From: Euptelea pleiosperma
Taxonomy: Eukaryota; Streptophyta; Magnoliopsida; Ranunculales; Eupteleaceae
DNA length: 64,000 nt
Assembly (NCBI GenBank): GCA_035048495.1
Contig: CM068547.1
Coordinates: 19,909,913-19,973,912, forward strand
Direction: 5' to 3'
The first letter of the stretch is position 1. Each line of letters starts with the position of its first letter. This document shows, piece by piece, positions 48,077 through 59,228 of this stretch. The translations under genes were made by a program, and so were the position numbers. The notes beneath the pieces are model-generated. The model made no database searches, was not told the origin of the DNA, and was given only the letters and a program-made list of their open reading frames with translations.

Positions 48077-49438
48077 CAGACGCCTTGGCCTATGTAGCAG
48101 CTATGCTAGGAGAAACCGAGAGAAGATCTATCTCAATAGAGTTTTTAGCCATCCCAAGCATATCATTCGTGGAAGAATGTTCTTAGGCAGAAGAAGATGA
48201 TATTTGGATGACACCAATTATAAAATTTATAAGAGATGGAATCCGAGATCCAGAGAAGAAAACAGCAAGACGAGTTGAAGAAAGAGCCAGGCGATATAGT
48301 CTACTTGGGGGCGAGCTATACCGAAAATCAGCAAGGGGACCATGGTTGAAATGTGTTACCCTTTCAGAAGCTCAACAAATCATGGCCGAAATTCATGAAG
48401 GAGAATGTGGAAATCATTCAGGATGAATATCTTTAGCCCATAAAGCTTGGACTCAAGGATACTATTGGCCTTACATGCAAGAGGATGCAAAGAAATATGC
48501 AAAGAAGTGCGAAAAATGCCAGAAGTACGCACGAACAATCCATGCTCCTGTTGGCGAATTACACTCGGTAGCAAGCCCATCGCTATTTGCGTTATGGGGC
48601 CTTGATGTAGTTGGACCTCTCCCTATGGCCCCAGGAAAGAAACAATACATGCTAGTTGCTACCGATTATTTCACAAAATAGATAGAAGCAGTGGCTTTAC
48701 AGCAAGTCTGAGAAGAAGAAGTGGAAAAATTTTTGTGGGAAAGGGTCGTCGCCAGGTTTGGTCTCTTTTATGCTTTTATCTCAGATAACGGGGCACAATT
48801 TCGAGGCAGTAAAATTACCTATTTTTGTGAAAAATTTGGGAAAACAATTGTTCTCCTCTCCCATGTACCCCCAAGGTAATGGACAGGCTGAAGCAACCAA
48901 CAAGGTGATCTTAGAAAACCTGAAGAAAAGACTCAAAAAAGCCAAAGGAAAATGGGCAGAATTACTAGATGGTGTTTTATGGGCTTATCGAACTACGCTC
49001 AGAAGATCAACTAGAGATTCGCCATTTGCCCTAGCATTTGGGATGGAGGCAGTTATACCAGCAGAAATGGTAGTAACGACAACTCGTCACAAAGCTGTGG
49101 AAGAAGGGTCTGGATTCAAAACACAAGTTTTTGATGTTGACATGGCAGAAGAATGAAGAGAGCAAGCTCGAGTCCGAATAGAAGATTATCATCGAAAACT
49201 AAGAAAATGGTATCAAAAGAAGGTCAAAGAAAGGAATTTCCAAGAAGGAGACCTAGTACTGAGAAAAGTATTCCAGAATACAAGAGAAATAAATGCTGGA
49301 AAACTAGCAACCAATTGGGAAGGACCATATGTGATTCAAAAGGTTGGTCAAGCCGGAAGTTATCATCTGGAAACTATGGAAGAAAAGTACATAGAAAAAC
49401 CCAGGAATGTAATGAATTTGAAGAAATTCTATCAATGA
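48077..49438 (+). pseudogene. Tat pol: integrase
   Basis: After the end of RNase H comes the HHCC region (H-E-G-E-C-G-N-H ... C-E-K-C), then the DDE core: Asp in W-G-L-D-V-V-G-P-L-P, Asp in F-I-S-D-N-G-A-Q-F, Glu in G-Q-A-E-A-T-N-K. A frameshift near 48850 separates the second Asp from the Glu. Stops lie near 48184, 48424, 48679, 48709 and 49154. The stop at 48679 replaces the Trp of the conserved F-T-K-W-I-E-A. A C-terminal G-P-Y module follows near 49322. The terminal stop is at 49436-49438. Confidence 0.9.
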
Positions 49439-49517
49439 AATTTCAGTTATGACCAAATTGTAAAGAAATTTAAAGTTTTTTATCAGTAAAGATGGGATAC
49501 TTTTGAAATTCGCCATC
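49439..49517 (+). other. Short non-coding spacer after Tat integrase
   Basis: An A/T-rich spacer lies between the integrase stop and the repeat array. No polypurine tract or LTR follows before the alpha insertion. Confidence 0.6.
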
Positions 49518-49821
49518 ATGAAGTTACCGGTCCACTTCAGAAATGGAGTCGGATTCGGATTGAAGTTACCAATCCACTTCAGAAATGGAGTCGGATTTGG
49601 ATCGAAGTTACCCGTCCACTTAAGAAATGGAGTCGGATTCGGATTGAAGTTGCCAATCCACTTCAGAAATGGAGTCAGATTCAGATTGAAGTTACCGGTC
49701 CACTTCAGAAATGGAGTTGGATTTGGATTGAAGTTACCAATCCACTTTAGAAATGGAGTCGGATTCGGACTAAAGTTACTAGTCCACTTCAGAAATAGAG
49801 TCAGATTCGAATTGAAGTTAC
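49518..49821 (+). repeat. 42-bp tandem repeat, about 7 units
   Basis: The unit GAAGTTACCRRTCCACTTCAGAAATGGAGTCGGATTYGGATT repeats head to tail. Because 42 is divisible by three, both strands read as 14-residue repeats (plus: KLPVHFRNGVGFGL-like). The array lies in the Tat 3' internal region and is cut by the alpha LTR at 49822. Confidence 0.95.
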
Positions 49822-50210
49822 TGAAAGTCGGGTTTTTCCGTGTCGTCAATTCGGAAACCCTAACTTCAACAATATTTCTAAAATTCGATTACCTGCAAAA
49901 TGTAACTTGTATAGCAGTACGTGTCGGATGTCGATCCACACTCGGTGTGAGTTAGCGCAATAAGGAATTAAAATCGACAAATAATATACAGAGAAAAATG
50001 AGAATAGTGGAAGAGATGAGAAGGGCGAGTCGATTTAAAAACAACATTCATTTGAGATTCAGAACACCAAAATATCAAAATCAACTTCATTAATCATCAA
50101 AGAGTGCGTAAATTAATCAAAATAACAGAAATAAAGAAAGCATGTAAGAAAGCATGTAAAGGGTTGAAAGATGAAGAGGTAAGGGAAATAAACGTCCATT
50201 GAAATCTCAG

Positions 50211-50795
50211 AGCTAATGGCGCTATCAATCAAGAAAAGGATCGTCCAAGACTTTGATGAATGCTTCAATCAAGAGAAGGGTTTTGACAGAGAAGCATCCC
50301 ATGACCTTTGGAGCTAAGGGCACTACCGATCAAGAAGAGGACCGTCCAAATTTCATGGAATGCTGCTCAATCGAGAGAAAGGGTAAGGGAAAGAAACGTC
50401 CATTGAGATCCCGGAGCTAAGGGCGCTACCGATCAAGAAGAGGATCGTCCAAGACTTCGATGAATGCTTCAATCAAGAGAAGGGTTTTGACAGAGAAGCA
50501 TCCCATGACCTTTGGAGCTAAGGGCGCTACCGATCAAGAAGAGGACTGTCCAAATTTCATGGAATGCTGCTCAATCGAGAGAAAGGGTAAGGGAAAGAAA
50601 CGTCCATTGAGATCTCGGAGCTAAGGGCGCTACCGATCAAGAAGAGGATCGTCCAAGACTTCGATGAATGCTTCAATCAAGAGAAGGGTTTTGACAGAGA
50701 AGCATCCCATGACCTTTGGAGCTAAGGGCGCTACCGATCAAGAAGAGGACCGTCCAAATTTCATGGAATGCTGCTCAATCGTGGAATCGACATTG
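50211..50795. repeat. 204-bp tandem repeat, 3 units, inside alpha LTR
   Basis: Units start near 50211, 50415 and 50619. Each contains AGCTAAGGGCGCTACCGATC twice, about 108 bp apart, so the unit itself arose from a half-unit. The sister LTR at 29671-33544 has a single unit (30062-30240). Confidence 0.9.
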
Positions 50796-53461
50796 GATCT
50801 TACCGGCCGACAATGTAGATGTGAATTGGCAAATGTACGATAATGTGCCCTAAGAAGCTCACCTTTTTACTCGCTGAAAGGAGTCAGCCAAGTGAATAGG
50901 CAATCAGCCTGAGAAAGTGGTGAGGATCTAGAGAGAGAAAATATAAGGTAGAGAGAGAACATAGAATTAGGGATGTCACATCCCTTCTGTGTCGTTTAGA
51001 GATAGAAGAGATCTAGAGAGAAGGCATTCTGGAGAGAGAAAGTAGAAGGTAGAGAGAGAAAGTCACTAACTCTAGAGAGAGAAAAGTGAGGGTTAGGACA
51101 CAGGTTTAGGGATGAGACGTCTCTTCCATGTCCATTAGAGAAAGAGAGAGAAAATGAAATGTAGAAATGATGTAAAGATTCTAGAGAGAGAAACTAAAGG
51201 AAGAAGAGAGAAAAAAAATACCTTTGACACTTACCGGAGTGAAGATCGCATGGTGAATGTTGTGGCGAAGACTGAAGACGGTGAGGAGCAGCCATGGTGA
51301 AGAGGAATTCGGCCATGTGAATGGCCTTGTGGATCGATGGTTGTGCAAACCAGGAAAGTGGTTCGGTTGTGGTGCACCCGCGACTAGTAGAGGAAGTTCT
51401 TAGGCCTTGTGTGCTTGCAGACCGTCACATGGTGAGAAGTGGCTGTGTGTTCTGCCAAGATGAAGGCAGTGCACATGTGCATGGAGTGAAGGATGGCAGA
51501 TCTGTGACTATTGAAGAGGAACACGCATTGTTGCTAGTTGGGGGTACGTGCAGGGAAAGTGGTTGCTTGCCTTTGAAGAGGGGGAAGAGCTCTCGTGAAG
51601 TGGTGGTGTTTTGATGGTGGTGGAATGGTGGATCCCTTCCAAAAGAAGGGGAAGAAGATGGAGACAAGGTGGAGAGGAGAATGACGGTTGGATGTGCTGG
51701 TGTGCCATCGGAAAGAGTTGCAAGCAGCAAGACTTCACAATGACGTGCAGTTCGGTGCACGTGGAGGTGAGGAGGTGGCAGAACCATTACAGGTTGTGCT
51801 TCCTGCTGGTGCACGAGAGCAGATGGTGTTCTACCCGGAGAAGAAAACCGGCCATGGAAGATGGCGGAGCAATGGCTCACGGTAAGGCTGCCGGAGTTGT
51901 AGGCTGCAACTCCGGTGATGGCTGTAGAGAAGACGAAGAAGAAGAAGAAGAAGAAGAAGAAGAAGATCTGGAGGAGGGTAGGCGTTGCTGGAAAAGGCAG
52001 CAAGGGTGGAGAAGAAGGGTGGCAGTCCGGCCAGCAGGTGGAGGAGAACTCGCCAACAAGGATGGAGGACTTTTCGGCGAAGTCTGGGGAGGAGCTTGGT
52101 GTGGAGGAATCGCCTGAGAACGGCTTCAACAGATCATGTAGGAAAGAAACTGAACCAGTGTTTCCTGGTTTGCTAGGTTCGTGGCTGCTTGCTGGCCGGC
52201 CGGAGTTGTAGGTTTTTGCAACTCCGGTGAGAAGAACACGGTGGTGAGGATCTCAGTTGCAGACCTGTGAAAGAGCACATACCTGAGGACGGTTTGTAGG
52301 TGGCTCCTCCTCAAGCCACCAAGAGGGAACGTGTGGGGTTTCTCACGGAGATGGAGGGGCAAGTTGCATGTGCAGGCTGCAGGTTGCAGCTTGAACTCAA
52401 GGAGGCTACTGCTGGTCCACCTACAAGGAGAAAGGGCAGCAACGTGGGTTTGCTGCCTTGGTGAAGGCATTGAAGTTGCAGGTGGCAACTCGAAGACAAG
52501 AAAAGGAAATGAAGGCAGCAACGGTGATGGGGGAGAGGATGCATCCCGGAGAGGGGGATGTGGCTGCATTGTAATTTTGCAGGTTGCTTTGTGGGAGACC
52601 AGCAACAACGTTTCTGGGTTGGTGGAGATGCTAGGGAGTGCAAGTGAAGAAAGGTAGGCCGAGGTGCACTTGAGAAGAGTGCAACTCGTGGAGAAGAGAT
52701 CCAGCCCGCTGGTGGTTCTCATGAAGATGACAGCTTTAGAGGGAGCCCGAGAGATAGAGTGAGAGAAAAAGAGATAGCTTATGAGTAAAAGAGAGGGTTA
52801 ATAGAGTCATGAGAGTAGGTTAGGGAGTTGAGAGATTGGAGGAAAGAAGAGTGGGATGACGTGGAGTTGTGGACTGATTCGTGGGAAAGAGTCTCCACGT
52901 GAGAGAGAGAGGAGGGTGTTATGGATATGGTTAGACCTTTTCTCTCATGGGCCTTGGGCCTTAAAGTGAGTGGATCAATTTGTGGAGAAGTCATGTAGAT
53001 TGTGGGATCAAAGGGCTTATGGGATGATGATGCTTGATGGAGGGGTGAGATTAGAGAATGGAGAGGTCATGAGTTGGGCCTATTCAAACAAGGCCATGGG
53101 TTTCTATAGTGGGCCCTTTTGCCATTAGACTTGTGGTCCACTTGGCCACTAAGATGGGATATTGAGGTTAGGATGTATGGCGGAAGGCTATGATGGAGGG
53201 TGGCGATCGGATGGTGATCGAAGGGTGGAGATGATGATAAGATGATGGTTTAGGGTAGATCACTGGGTCGAACAAATATTGGTGAACCGTCAGATCTAGA
53301 AAGATCCAACGGTCCGCTGGATGATCTAATGGTCCGATGAAGGATCTATCAGTCGGATGAGATGATCTAAGGGTTAGATGTTAGAGTCTAGAGAGATGGA
53401 GAGAGATGAGAGAGAATTAGGAGAGAGGAGAGAGAAAATAATACAAAATAAAGACAAAAGA

Positions 53462-53532
53462 GCTGGCGAAGGGTCTTGAACCCGATCTTCAATGTAATCT
53501 TCAGTCGACTTTCACCAATCACGTAAGCCATC
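53462..53532 (-). other. tRNA-like segment in alpha LTR (copy 10)
   Basis: On the minus strand GGCTTACGTGATTGGTGAAAG is D-arm-like and GGGTTCAAGACCC is the T arm with a TTCRANN loop. GCTCTTTTGTC follows. Confidence 0.55.
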
Positions 53533-53982
53533 ATTTTATGTCCTTTGATGCGGCTTTTAATCACTTTGGCCCGTCTTTTGGTCTTCAACTTTGCCTCTCT
53601 CTTGGTTCTTTATCTGGCTCTATGATCCTCTGACTTGACTCGTACTTGGCCTGTATCTTCTAGTCATAGCCTGTTGGCTCCTTAAGCTTTGATATTAGGC
53701 TTCTATGGTTGATCGTGGGCCCGCAAGTCTCGAGAATAGCCCGATCGGGTTTCTTACAATAACGAAAAGCGCGTAATGAGACTTAATAAAAACAGCTTCA
53801 TATCTAAACTTCCAGAAATATGCTTAATGTATGCAAATATACCATTTTGTCTAGAAAATGTGTTTTACGTAATAAAAGAGACTCTTACGTAGAAAAGTGG
53901 ATAAATAGGGAAGTTTTACGTAGGAGAGTGCAATAACGCTAAAGGATAATGACTTAAAATAAACACTTTTAAGCGAATATCA

Positions 53983-55871
53983 CAACCCCCAACATGCATA
54001 TTGCCAATCCTGGGCAATTAGTGCGAAATAAATGAGCTTAAAAGGGTTCTGCACATGCTGCACACTTTTTCATATTAGCTTAGGGAAAACACCGTTCGTC
54101 AAATTATCGTATGGATGCAAAAATAGTTATAAGCTAGCAGATAGTTAGGAAGTTTTGACAAGACTACAAACTGATAATAATGACCTAAAGTAGTCAGACT
54201 CGATGTGTGTGTGTGGTCAACATTATCATCATCCAACAGTGAAGAATTCCAAATCACCTAAGAGATTGTATGCCTTGACCTCAAATCTCACTTGTAAAAC
54301 ACTCAGAAATGATCACTTGTCAGTGGTTTTATTTCTTTTCTCTCAATTTATATGTGAGGAGACATATTGATAAAAACAAATCTCTCACATATGTATTGTT
54401 TAAAGGAAGAACATTTTTAATAGAAAAGATCTCGTGATAGGAATATCATTTCACTTGGGAACGTTAGATCAAACTCTATAACTTCTCCTTCTCCACTCTC
54501 CACATTTGATGATCGTGCTATTCTAGAATCAAGTAGGACTTTCATAGGTTGTAATGAGGCTTAGGTCAGGTGTAGAAAAATAAGGGAATACAGGATTTCA
54601 AAGCTTCTGAGAGGATATCTCGATTTTCTTGTATTTTCCTACAGGTGTAAAACTATTTCCTTTCCTTCTTTCGTATTTTTCTCTTTTTCTCGATATTTCT
54701 AAGACTGCTCAATTTCTTTTTCAGCTCTTTTCTATACTTTCTTTTCATATTTTCTTTTCAGCTTGAACCACTTGCCTTTTTCTAGACTTTTTCTTGATTT
54801 TTCTTTTCTTAGTATACCCATATCAATCATTTCTCTATCCTTCTCAGAAGTAGGGTCGCAAGTCATACTTCGTAGTTGGATTGGGTTATAGGTTAATGGG
54901 CTTAACAAGGAAAGGCTTTTCATAAAGGCTCTAAAGGGTTTCGAATGGTAGAGATTTAAGGTAAACTAAAAAGGCTGAAACGTTTAAAAAGATGGCCTAA
55001 ATCATTTTCTAGGGTTTGCACTCTCATGTAACATGTTTTGAATAGATATAGAAAAAGGTTATGTCGTAATAATCCAATTTTGATGTCGTTCTGAGTTCCA
55101 TGATCAATACAAAGGATAATGAGATCTTTCAACAAAATATTGCAGACATGAAGAAATAGTGAGTCATCTTGTGACTCGAAATTGTAGTATAACCCTCTGA
55201 AATGATGAAAGGTTTGAAAGCGCACTGGGTTAGGTCTCCATAAATATTCTTCTAGGATCTTTAGAGATTCTAAACTTAGGATGACTCTGATGATGAATGT
55301 GTACAATTTGTGCCAAATCTGAGTTTTTCTAACTTTTCAAATCTACTGTAGTCATGCTTGACTTGACTTGACTCAAAGCTAGCATGTAACACGAAAAATG
55401 TCATCCTTTATAAAACGATTTCACAGATATTTTCAGCTAATCAAAGTCAGGGTATTTGATACATTTTGGAAGTTCTAGAAAACATTAAAAATCATCGGAA
55501 AACACCCAAAAACACGAGGTTTTTATTATTATTTTATTTATTTATTTTTTTTATATATATATTTTATAATTTTTTTTTTTGGAATTTTATCAAAATGAAA
55601 ACATGAGTTTTGGTAAATACCCACCCCCAACCAAAATATAGCACCGTCCTCGGTGCTCATGAACGGGAATTAAAAATGATGAAATATTGGTAATGATGTA
55701 AGGATTAGGGAGGATGTTACCAATGGGGCATGAAATGAATACTGTCTAGTAATAGATGGTTTTCTGTATTGAAGGTACCTGCATGAAAGATAGATATAGC
55801 AATAAAATATGCATGTGACTCATGTAACTACGAATACCGAAATTGCCTTTCCGAAAGCGCTAAGTACATCT
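53983..55871 (-). mobile_element. Athila 3' internal non-coding region (reverse)
   Basis: It begins with the polypurine tract next to the LTR and runs to the stem-loop at 55640-55657 and beyond, matching 25474-27295 and part of 8281-9350. The minus-strand frame at 54956-55306 (116 codons) contains a TLENDLGHL stretch that is also readable in the copy at 8410-8628. This may be the trace of a retroelement frame. At about 55871 it switches to a copy of the plus-strand leader. Confidence 0.75.
55640..55657 (-). repeat. Conserved stem-loop AGCACCG-TCCT-CGGTGCT
   Basis: Third copy of the 18-base stem-loop. It is next to CCACCCCCAACC and about 1.66 kb from the LTR boundary, the same distance as in the copy at 27118. 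Confidence 0.7.
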
Positions 55872-56358
55872 GAAGTTTCCTCTTTAGAAGAATTTCTATC
55901 TTTAGAAATCTTCCGAATTTGGAAAAGTCTGCAAAAGGAAACACCCCAAATCTAGCAGAATTTCAATTTTGGGAAATTTTCAAAAATTGTAAGGGATCTC
56001 GCAATCAAATCTTTCTTGGAAGATCTTCACAGTTCGGGAAACTTTCCAATCTAGGTATTTTCCATCTGGGAATTCCTAAATTTTAACCCATTTCGAACTT
56101 GGAAATTAATTCAAAAACTTGCCTAAATCCAGTGCTTGTTCTGTGAACCCTAAAAAGGCAAGGATCTTTCGAATAGAATCCCACATACCTAGACCGTGCG
56201 ATCTAACTGTTTCTGCAGGAACACGATCCAGTGTGGGTAGGGAGCGAAAGCTCAAAGAGGTGGAGTCGGGCCCAAGCCCATTAGGATACCCCTCCCTAAC
56301 CCACGGAGGAGACCCCGTGGCATGGCCCACGGAAGATAAGTCCCTATCCTCGCCTTGA
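55872..56358 (+). mobile_element. Displaced copy of the Athila 5' leader
   Basis: These 487 bp are a close copy of 62520-63006 in the 5' leader of the element starting at 59521, in the same orientation. They lie between reversed 3' internal DNA and the integrase gene, where a leader does not belong. The donor-like GTAAGT of the original is ATAAGT here. Confidence 0.85.
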
Positions 56359-56491
56359 AGATGGAGTTGAAGTAGGTGTCACAGAAGACACGGATTGAAG
56401 AGGTTTGACTTCAGTAGTAAAAGGAAGGATGGGTTCTCTGGCCATGGTTATCAGAGGCTCGAACTCTATGAGTGGAGCGGAGATCTCTAGC
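56359..56491 (-). mobile_element. Short Athila internal fragment (reverse)
   Basis: It resembles 9575-9695 (GGTTCTCTGRCCATRGTTA and neighbours), in the same orientation as that reversed internal fragment. It is joined near 56491 to the integrase frame. Confidence 0.5.
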
Positions 56492-57947
56492 AGTGGAGGA
56501 ATTCGACCTCGAGATCAAGGATAAAAAAGGAACTGAGAATGTAGTGGCTGATCACTTGTCTAGACTGACTTTAGAGTCATCCTTCGACAACCAGCCCATC
56601 CATGAGACCTTTCTAGACGAACAACTGTTCACCATCTCTGTTAATCCTTGGTATGCTGACATTGTCAACTACCTTGCTACCGAAGAAATGCCTTCACACT
56701 GGTCAAAACAGGACAAAAGCCAATTCCTAGCAAGAGTTAAGTACTACTCTTGGGATGACCCTTATTTGTATAAATACTGTCCTGACCAGATCATTCGTCT
56801 CTGTGTCCCTGAGTCGGACCAACTCAATATCTTGTCCTCGTGTCATGACCAACCTTGTGGTGGTCATTTCAGTACTAAGAAAACTGCAGAAAAAGTTCTG
56901 CAATGCAGATTCTACTGGCCCATATTATTTAAAGATGCCCACATCTACAGCAAAACTTGTCCTAATTGCCAGCATCTAGGCCGCATCTCCCAGAAGAACA
57001 TGCTGCCCCTAACTCCCATCCAGGTAGATGAAATATTTGACATTTGGGGCATCGACTTCATGGGCCCCTTTCCCGTTTCCTATGGTTTTGAGTACATTCT
57101 CCTTGCGGTACACTATGTATCCAAATGGATAGAAGCCATTCCCACCAAGACCAATGACCACAAAGTGGTGGTCAAATTCCTAAAGGAGTTTATCTTCGCC
57201 CGATTCGGTGCCCCTAAGGCCATCATTAGTGATGGGGGCACCCATTTCTGCAATAGGATATTCGAGAAATTAATGAAAAATTATGGGGTAACCCACAAGG
57301 TTGCCCTAGCTTATCATCCGCAGACTAGTGGTCAAGTGGAGGTTTCTAATCGTCAGATCAAGCAGATCTTGGAGAAAACAGTCAATACCACACGTAAAGA
57401 CTGGTCTACTCGTCTCACTGATGCTTTATGGGCATACAGAACCACCTACAAGACCCCACTCAATATGTCTCCCTATCGTCTCGTCTTTGGAAAACCCTGT
57501 CATCTACCGGTAGAGATTGAACATCGTGCTCTGTGGGCCATTAAGAAGCTCAACTTCGACCTCGACTCTGCAGGGGAGGAGCGAAAACTTCAAATGAATG
57601 AGTTAGAAGAACTCAGAAATGATGCCTACAACTTGTCCAAGAATTATAAAGCAAAAATGAAGTGGATACATGACAAGAGCATCCTCAGGAAAGAGTTCCA
57701 TCCAGGACAGAAGGTCCTTCTTTATAATTCCCGTCTCCATCTCTTCCCTGGGAAATTGAAATCTAGGTGGACCGGTCCATATACGGTCACAGCAGTCACA
57801 CCCTTTGGGGCAATCACTATTGAGGATCCCAAGGATCACTCCTCTTTTCAGGTCAATGGGCAGCGTTTAAAACAGTTTCATGAACTTGATGTATTGTTCA
57901 TTCAGACTTTTGAGATCGATCTCATCGATCCTATCTCTGTCGACTGA
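56472..57947 (+). CDS. Athila integrase with C-terminal end of RNase H (5'-truncated pol)
   Basis: The uninterrupted 491-codon frame starts at a GTG in foreign sequence. True pol homology begins near codon 9 ([11 protein letters not shown]...VVADHLSRL, the end of RNase H). The HHCC zinc-binding region is H125, H132, C163, C166. The DDE triad is D195, D254, E290, giving the exact D-35-E spacing. A GPY module lies at 435-437. The motifs [13 protein letters not shown] and [10 protein letters not shown] are typical of Athila-lineage gypsy elements. The enzyme would insert the cDNA into the host genome. There is no stop or frameshift, unlike the Tat copy, so this piece is fairly young. Protease, RT and most of RNase H are missing upstream. 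The stop lies 28 bp before the polypurine tract. Confidence 0.95.
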   Translation: MERRSLAVEEFDLEIKDKKGTENVVADHLSRLTLESSFDNQPIHETFLDEQLFTISVNPWYADIVNYLATEEMPSHWSKQDKSQFLARVKYYSWDDPYLYKYCPDQIIRLCVPESDQLNILSSCHDQPCGGHFSTKKTAEKVLQCRFYWPILFKDAHIYSKTCPNCQHLGRISQKNMLPLTPIQVDEIFDIWGIDFMGPFPVSYGFEYILLAVHYVSKWIEAIPTKTNDHKVVVKFLKEFIFARFGAPKAIISDGGTHFCNRIFEKLMKNYGVTHKVALAYHPQTSGQVEVSNRQIKQILEKTVNTTRKDWSTRLTDALWAYRTTYKTPLNMSPYRLVFGKPCHLPVEIEHRALWAIKKLNFDLDSAGEERKLQMNELEELRNDAYNLSKNYKAKMKWIHDKSILRKEFHPGQKVLLYNSRLHLFPGKLKSRWTGPYTVTAVTPFGAITIEDPKDHSSFQVNGQRLKQFHELDVLFIQTFEIDLIDPISVD

Positions 57948-57975
57948 TGATCCACTCAGTCTCCTGTGCTCCAAC

Positions 57976-57987
57976 TTGGTTGGGGGT
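57976..57987 (+). promoter_or_regulatory. Polypurine tract before the alpha 3' LTR
   Basis: TTGGTTGGGGGT abuts the LTR start TGATATTCGC. A purine-rich stretch here primes plus-strand DNA synthesis. The same tract in reverse adjoins the LTRs ending at 18890 and 53982, which ties these LTRs to one family. Confidence 0.8.
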
Positions 57988-58430
57988 TGATATTCGCTCA
58001 AAAGTGCTTATTTTAGGCAATTATCCTTTTAGCATTATCGCACTCTCCTACGTAAAACTGCTCTAATTATCCACTTTTCTACGTAAGAGTCTATCTCATT
58101 GCGTAGAACACACTTTTCTGGACGAAATGGTATATTTGCATGCATTAAACACATTTTTAGAAGTTTAGATATTAAGCCGTTCTGATTAAGTCTCATTACG
58201 CGCTTCTTCTGTCGCAGGAAACCCTGATTGGATGATTCTCGAGACTTGTGGGCCCACATGGACCATGAAAGCCCATTATCAAAGCTTAAAGAGTCCACAG
58301 GCTATGTCTAGAAGATATGAGCCTATTACGGGCTGAACAAGGGGATCGAAGAGCTGGCCCAAGGAACCACGAGAGCGGGAGAGCTGATAACCAAGAGAAG
58401 GACCAAAGCATTTAAAGCCACATCAAATGA

Positions 58431-58500
58431 TGGCCTGCTCTATTGGCAAAGCGCAAGTGAAGAACAATGGAAAACCAGGGTTCATGACCCTCTGCCAATA
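58431..58500 (+). other. tRNA-like segment in alpha LTR (copy 11)
   Basis: CTGCTCTATTGGCAAAGCG is D-arm-like with GCTC/AAGC pairing. CAGGGTTCATGACCCTC is the T arm. A T5 run follows at 58502-58506. Confidence 0.6.
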
Positions 58501-59128
58501 CTTTTTCTGATATTTTCTCTCTCATCTCTCCTTATTCTCTCTCTCTTCATTTCTCGGTCTTCGAATCTATTGACTTAACCCCAGAACTCCTGCTCATTGG
58601 CTCTGTCTCATCTCCCTTAGCTTTCTGACCGTTGGATCTTCCATCGGGCCGTTGAATCTCTATAGATCGCCATCTGATCTATCAATTCTATGCATCCGAC
58701 CATCCGATCGTGCTACCGATCAGTCGACCATCCATCCTATCAACCACCCGATCTCCATTGTAAAATATCAGTCCCTAAGGCAGGTTTGATTGTAGAGAAA
58801 TGCCTCAGATGGTTGATTGTGGCTGAGAGCGTAGAGCTCGATTTCCGAAGAAAGGAAAATACATTTTTCCTTGATGGGTATTTCAAGGGGAAAATGCATT
58901 TTTCTCCCCTGGCAACCAAACGCACCCTAACCCACATCCATCGAGCCCAGTGGCCCACTATCATTCTCACCTACCTTCTCGCCCATGGCCGATGCACTCT
59001 GGGCCCACGATTTTTAGCGTTCCCATTGGCCAACCACTGGCCAACACGTGGCATCAGCTCTTGGCCTAGTGGTCATGGCCAAACGGCCCATTAACCTCGA
59101 GCCCAAGCCCGCAAAACCCCTGGTTCAA

Positions 59129-59228
59129 AAATAAAAAAAAAAAATAATAATAATAAAAAAAAAAGTAAAAAAAAATAATAATAATAAAAAAAAATAAAAA
59201 ATAAAAAAAAAATAAAAAATAAAAAATA
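59129..59228. repeat. A-rich simple repeat (AAT/AAAAAT)n
   Basis: About 100 bp of adenine runs broken by single T residues, with an AATAATAAT core, inside the alpha LTR. Confidence 0.9.

Larger units (their letters stand above)
34088..49821 (+). mobile_element. Tat-clade Ty3/gypsy element, decayed, 3' LTR missing
   Basis: The element runs 5' LTR, PBS, gag, protease, reverse transcriptase, RNase H, archaeal-type RNase H, integrase and a 42-bp repeat array. Two RNase H domains in tandem are the mark of the Tat/Ogre/Retand group of non-chromovirus gypsy elements. Three alpha solo LTRs (37160, 40162, 45179) interrupt the coding part. Stops and frameshifts are frequent. It is cut at 49821 by the alpha LTR at 49822, and its 3' LTR is not in the window. 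Confidence 0.88.
49822..53982 (-). mobile_element. Alpha 3' LTR, long variant with internal 204-bp repeats
   Basis: A 4161-bp reverse LTR begins TGAAAGTCGGG and ends GCGAATATCA. It is followed by the purine tract (CAACCCCCAAC on plus) and Athila internal DNA, so it is a 3' LTR. The left flank is GTTAC and the right neighbour is element-internal, so no duplication is expected on that side. It contains three 204-bp repeat units, two leader hairpins (51891-51915 and 52200-52227), a donor-like GTAAGT (minus, 51229-51234) and a tRNA-like segment. Open frames on both strands at 51321-52722 cover the leader and look like chance frames. Confidence 0.88.

Noticed and set aside
49304..49849. 181-codon minus-strand repeat protein
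   Set aside because: It is the reverse reading of the 42-bp minisatellite plus antisense to integrase. A repeat length divisible by three keeps every frame open or closed throughout.
49822..53982. A solo LTR like the others
   Set aside because: The flanks GTTAC and CAACC do not match, and a purine tract with internal DNA follows. It is a 3' LTR of a truncated element.
56106..56330. Nearly identical 74-codon minus frames here and at 62755-62979
   Set aside because: Their similarity is explained by the 487-bp DNA duplication of the element leader, not by selection on a protein.
59129..59228. Poly-A tail of a non-LTR element
   Set aside because: The A-rich run lies inside an alpha LTR with no LINE or SINE body upstream and no target duplication around it.
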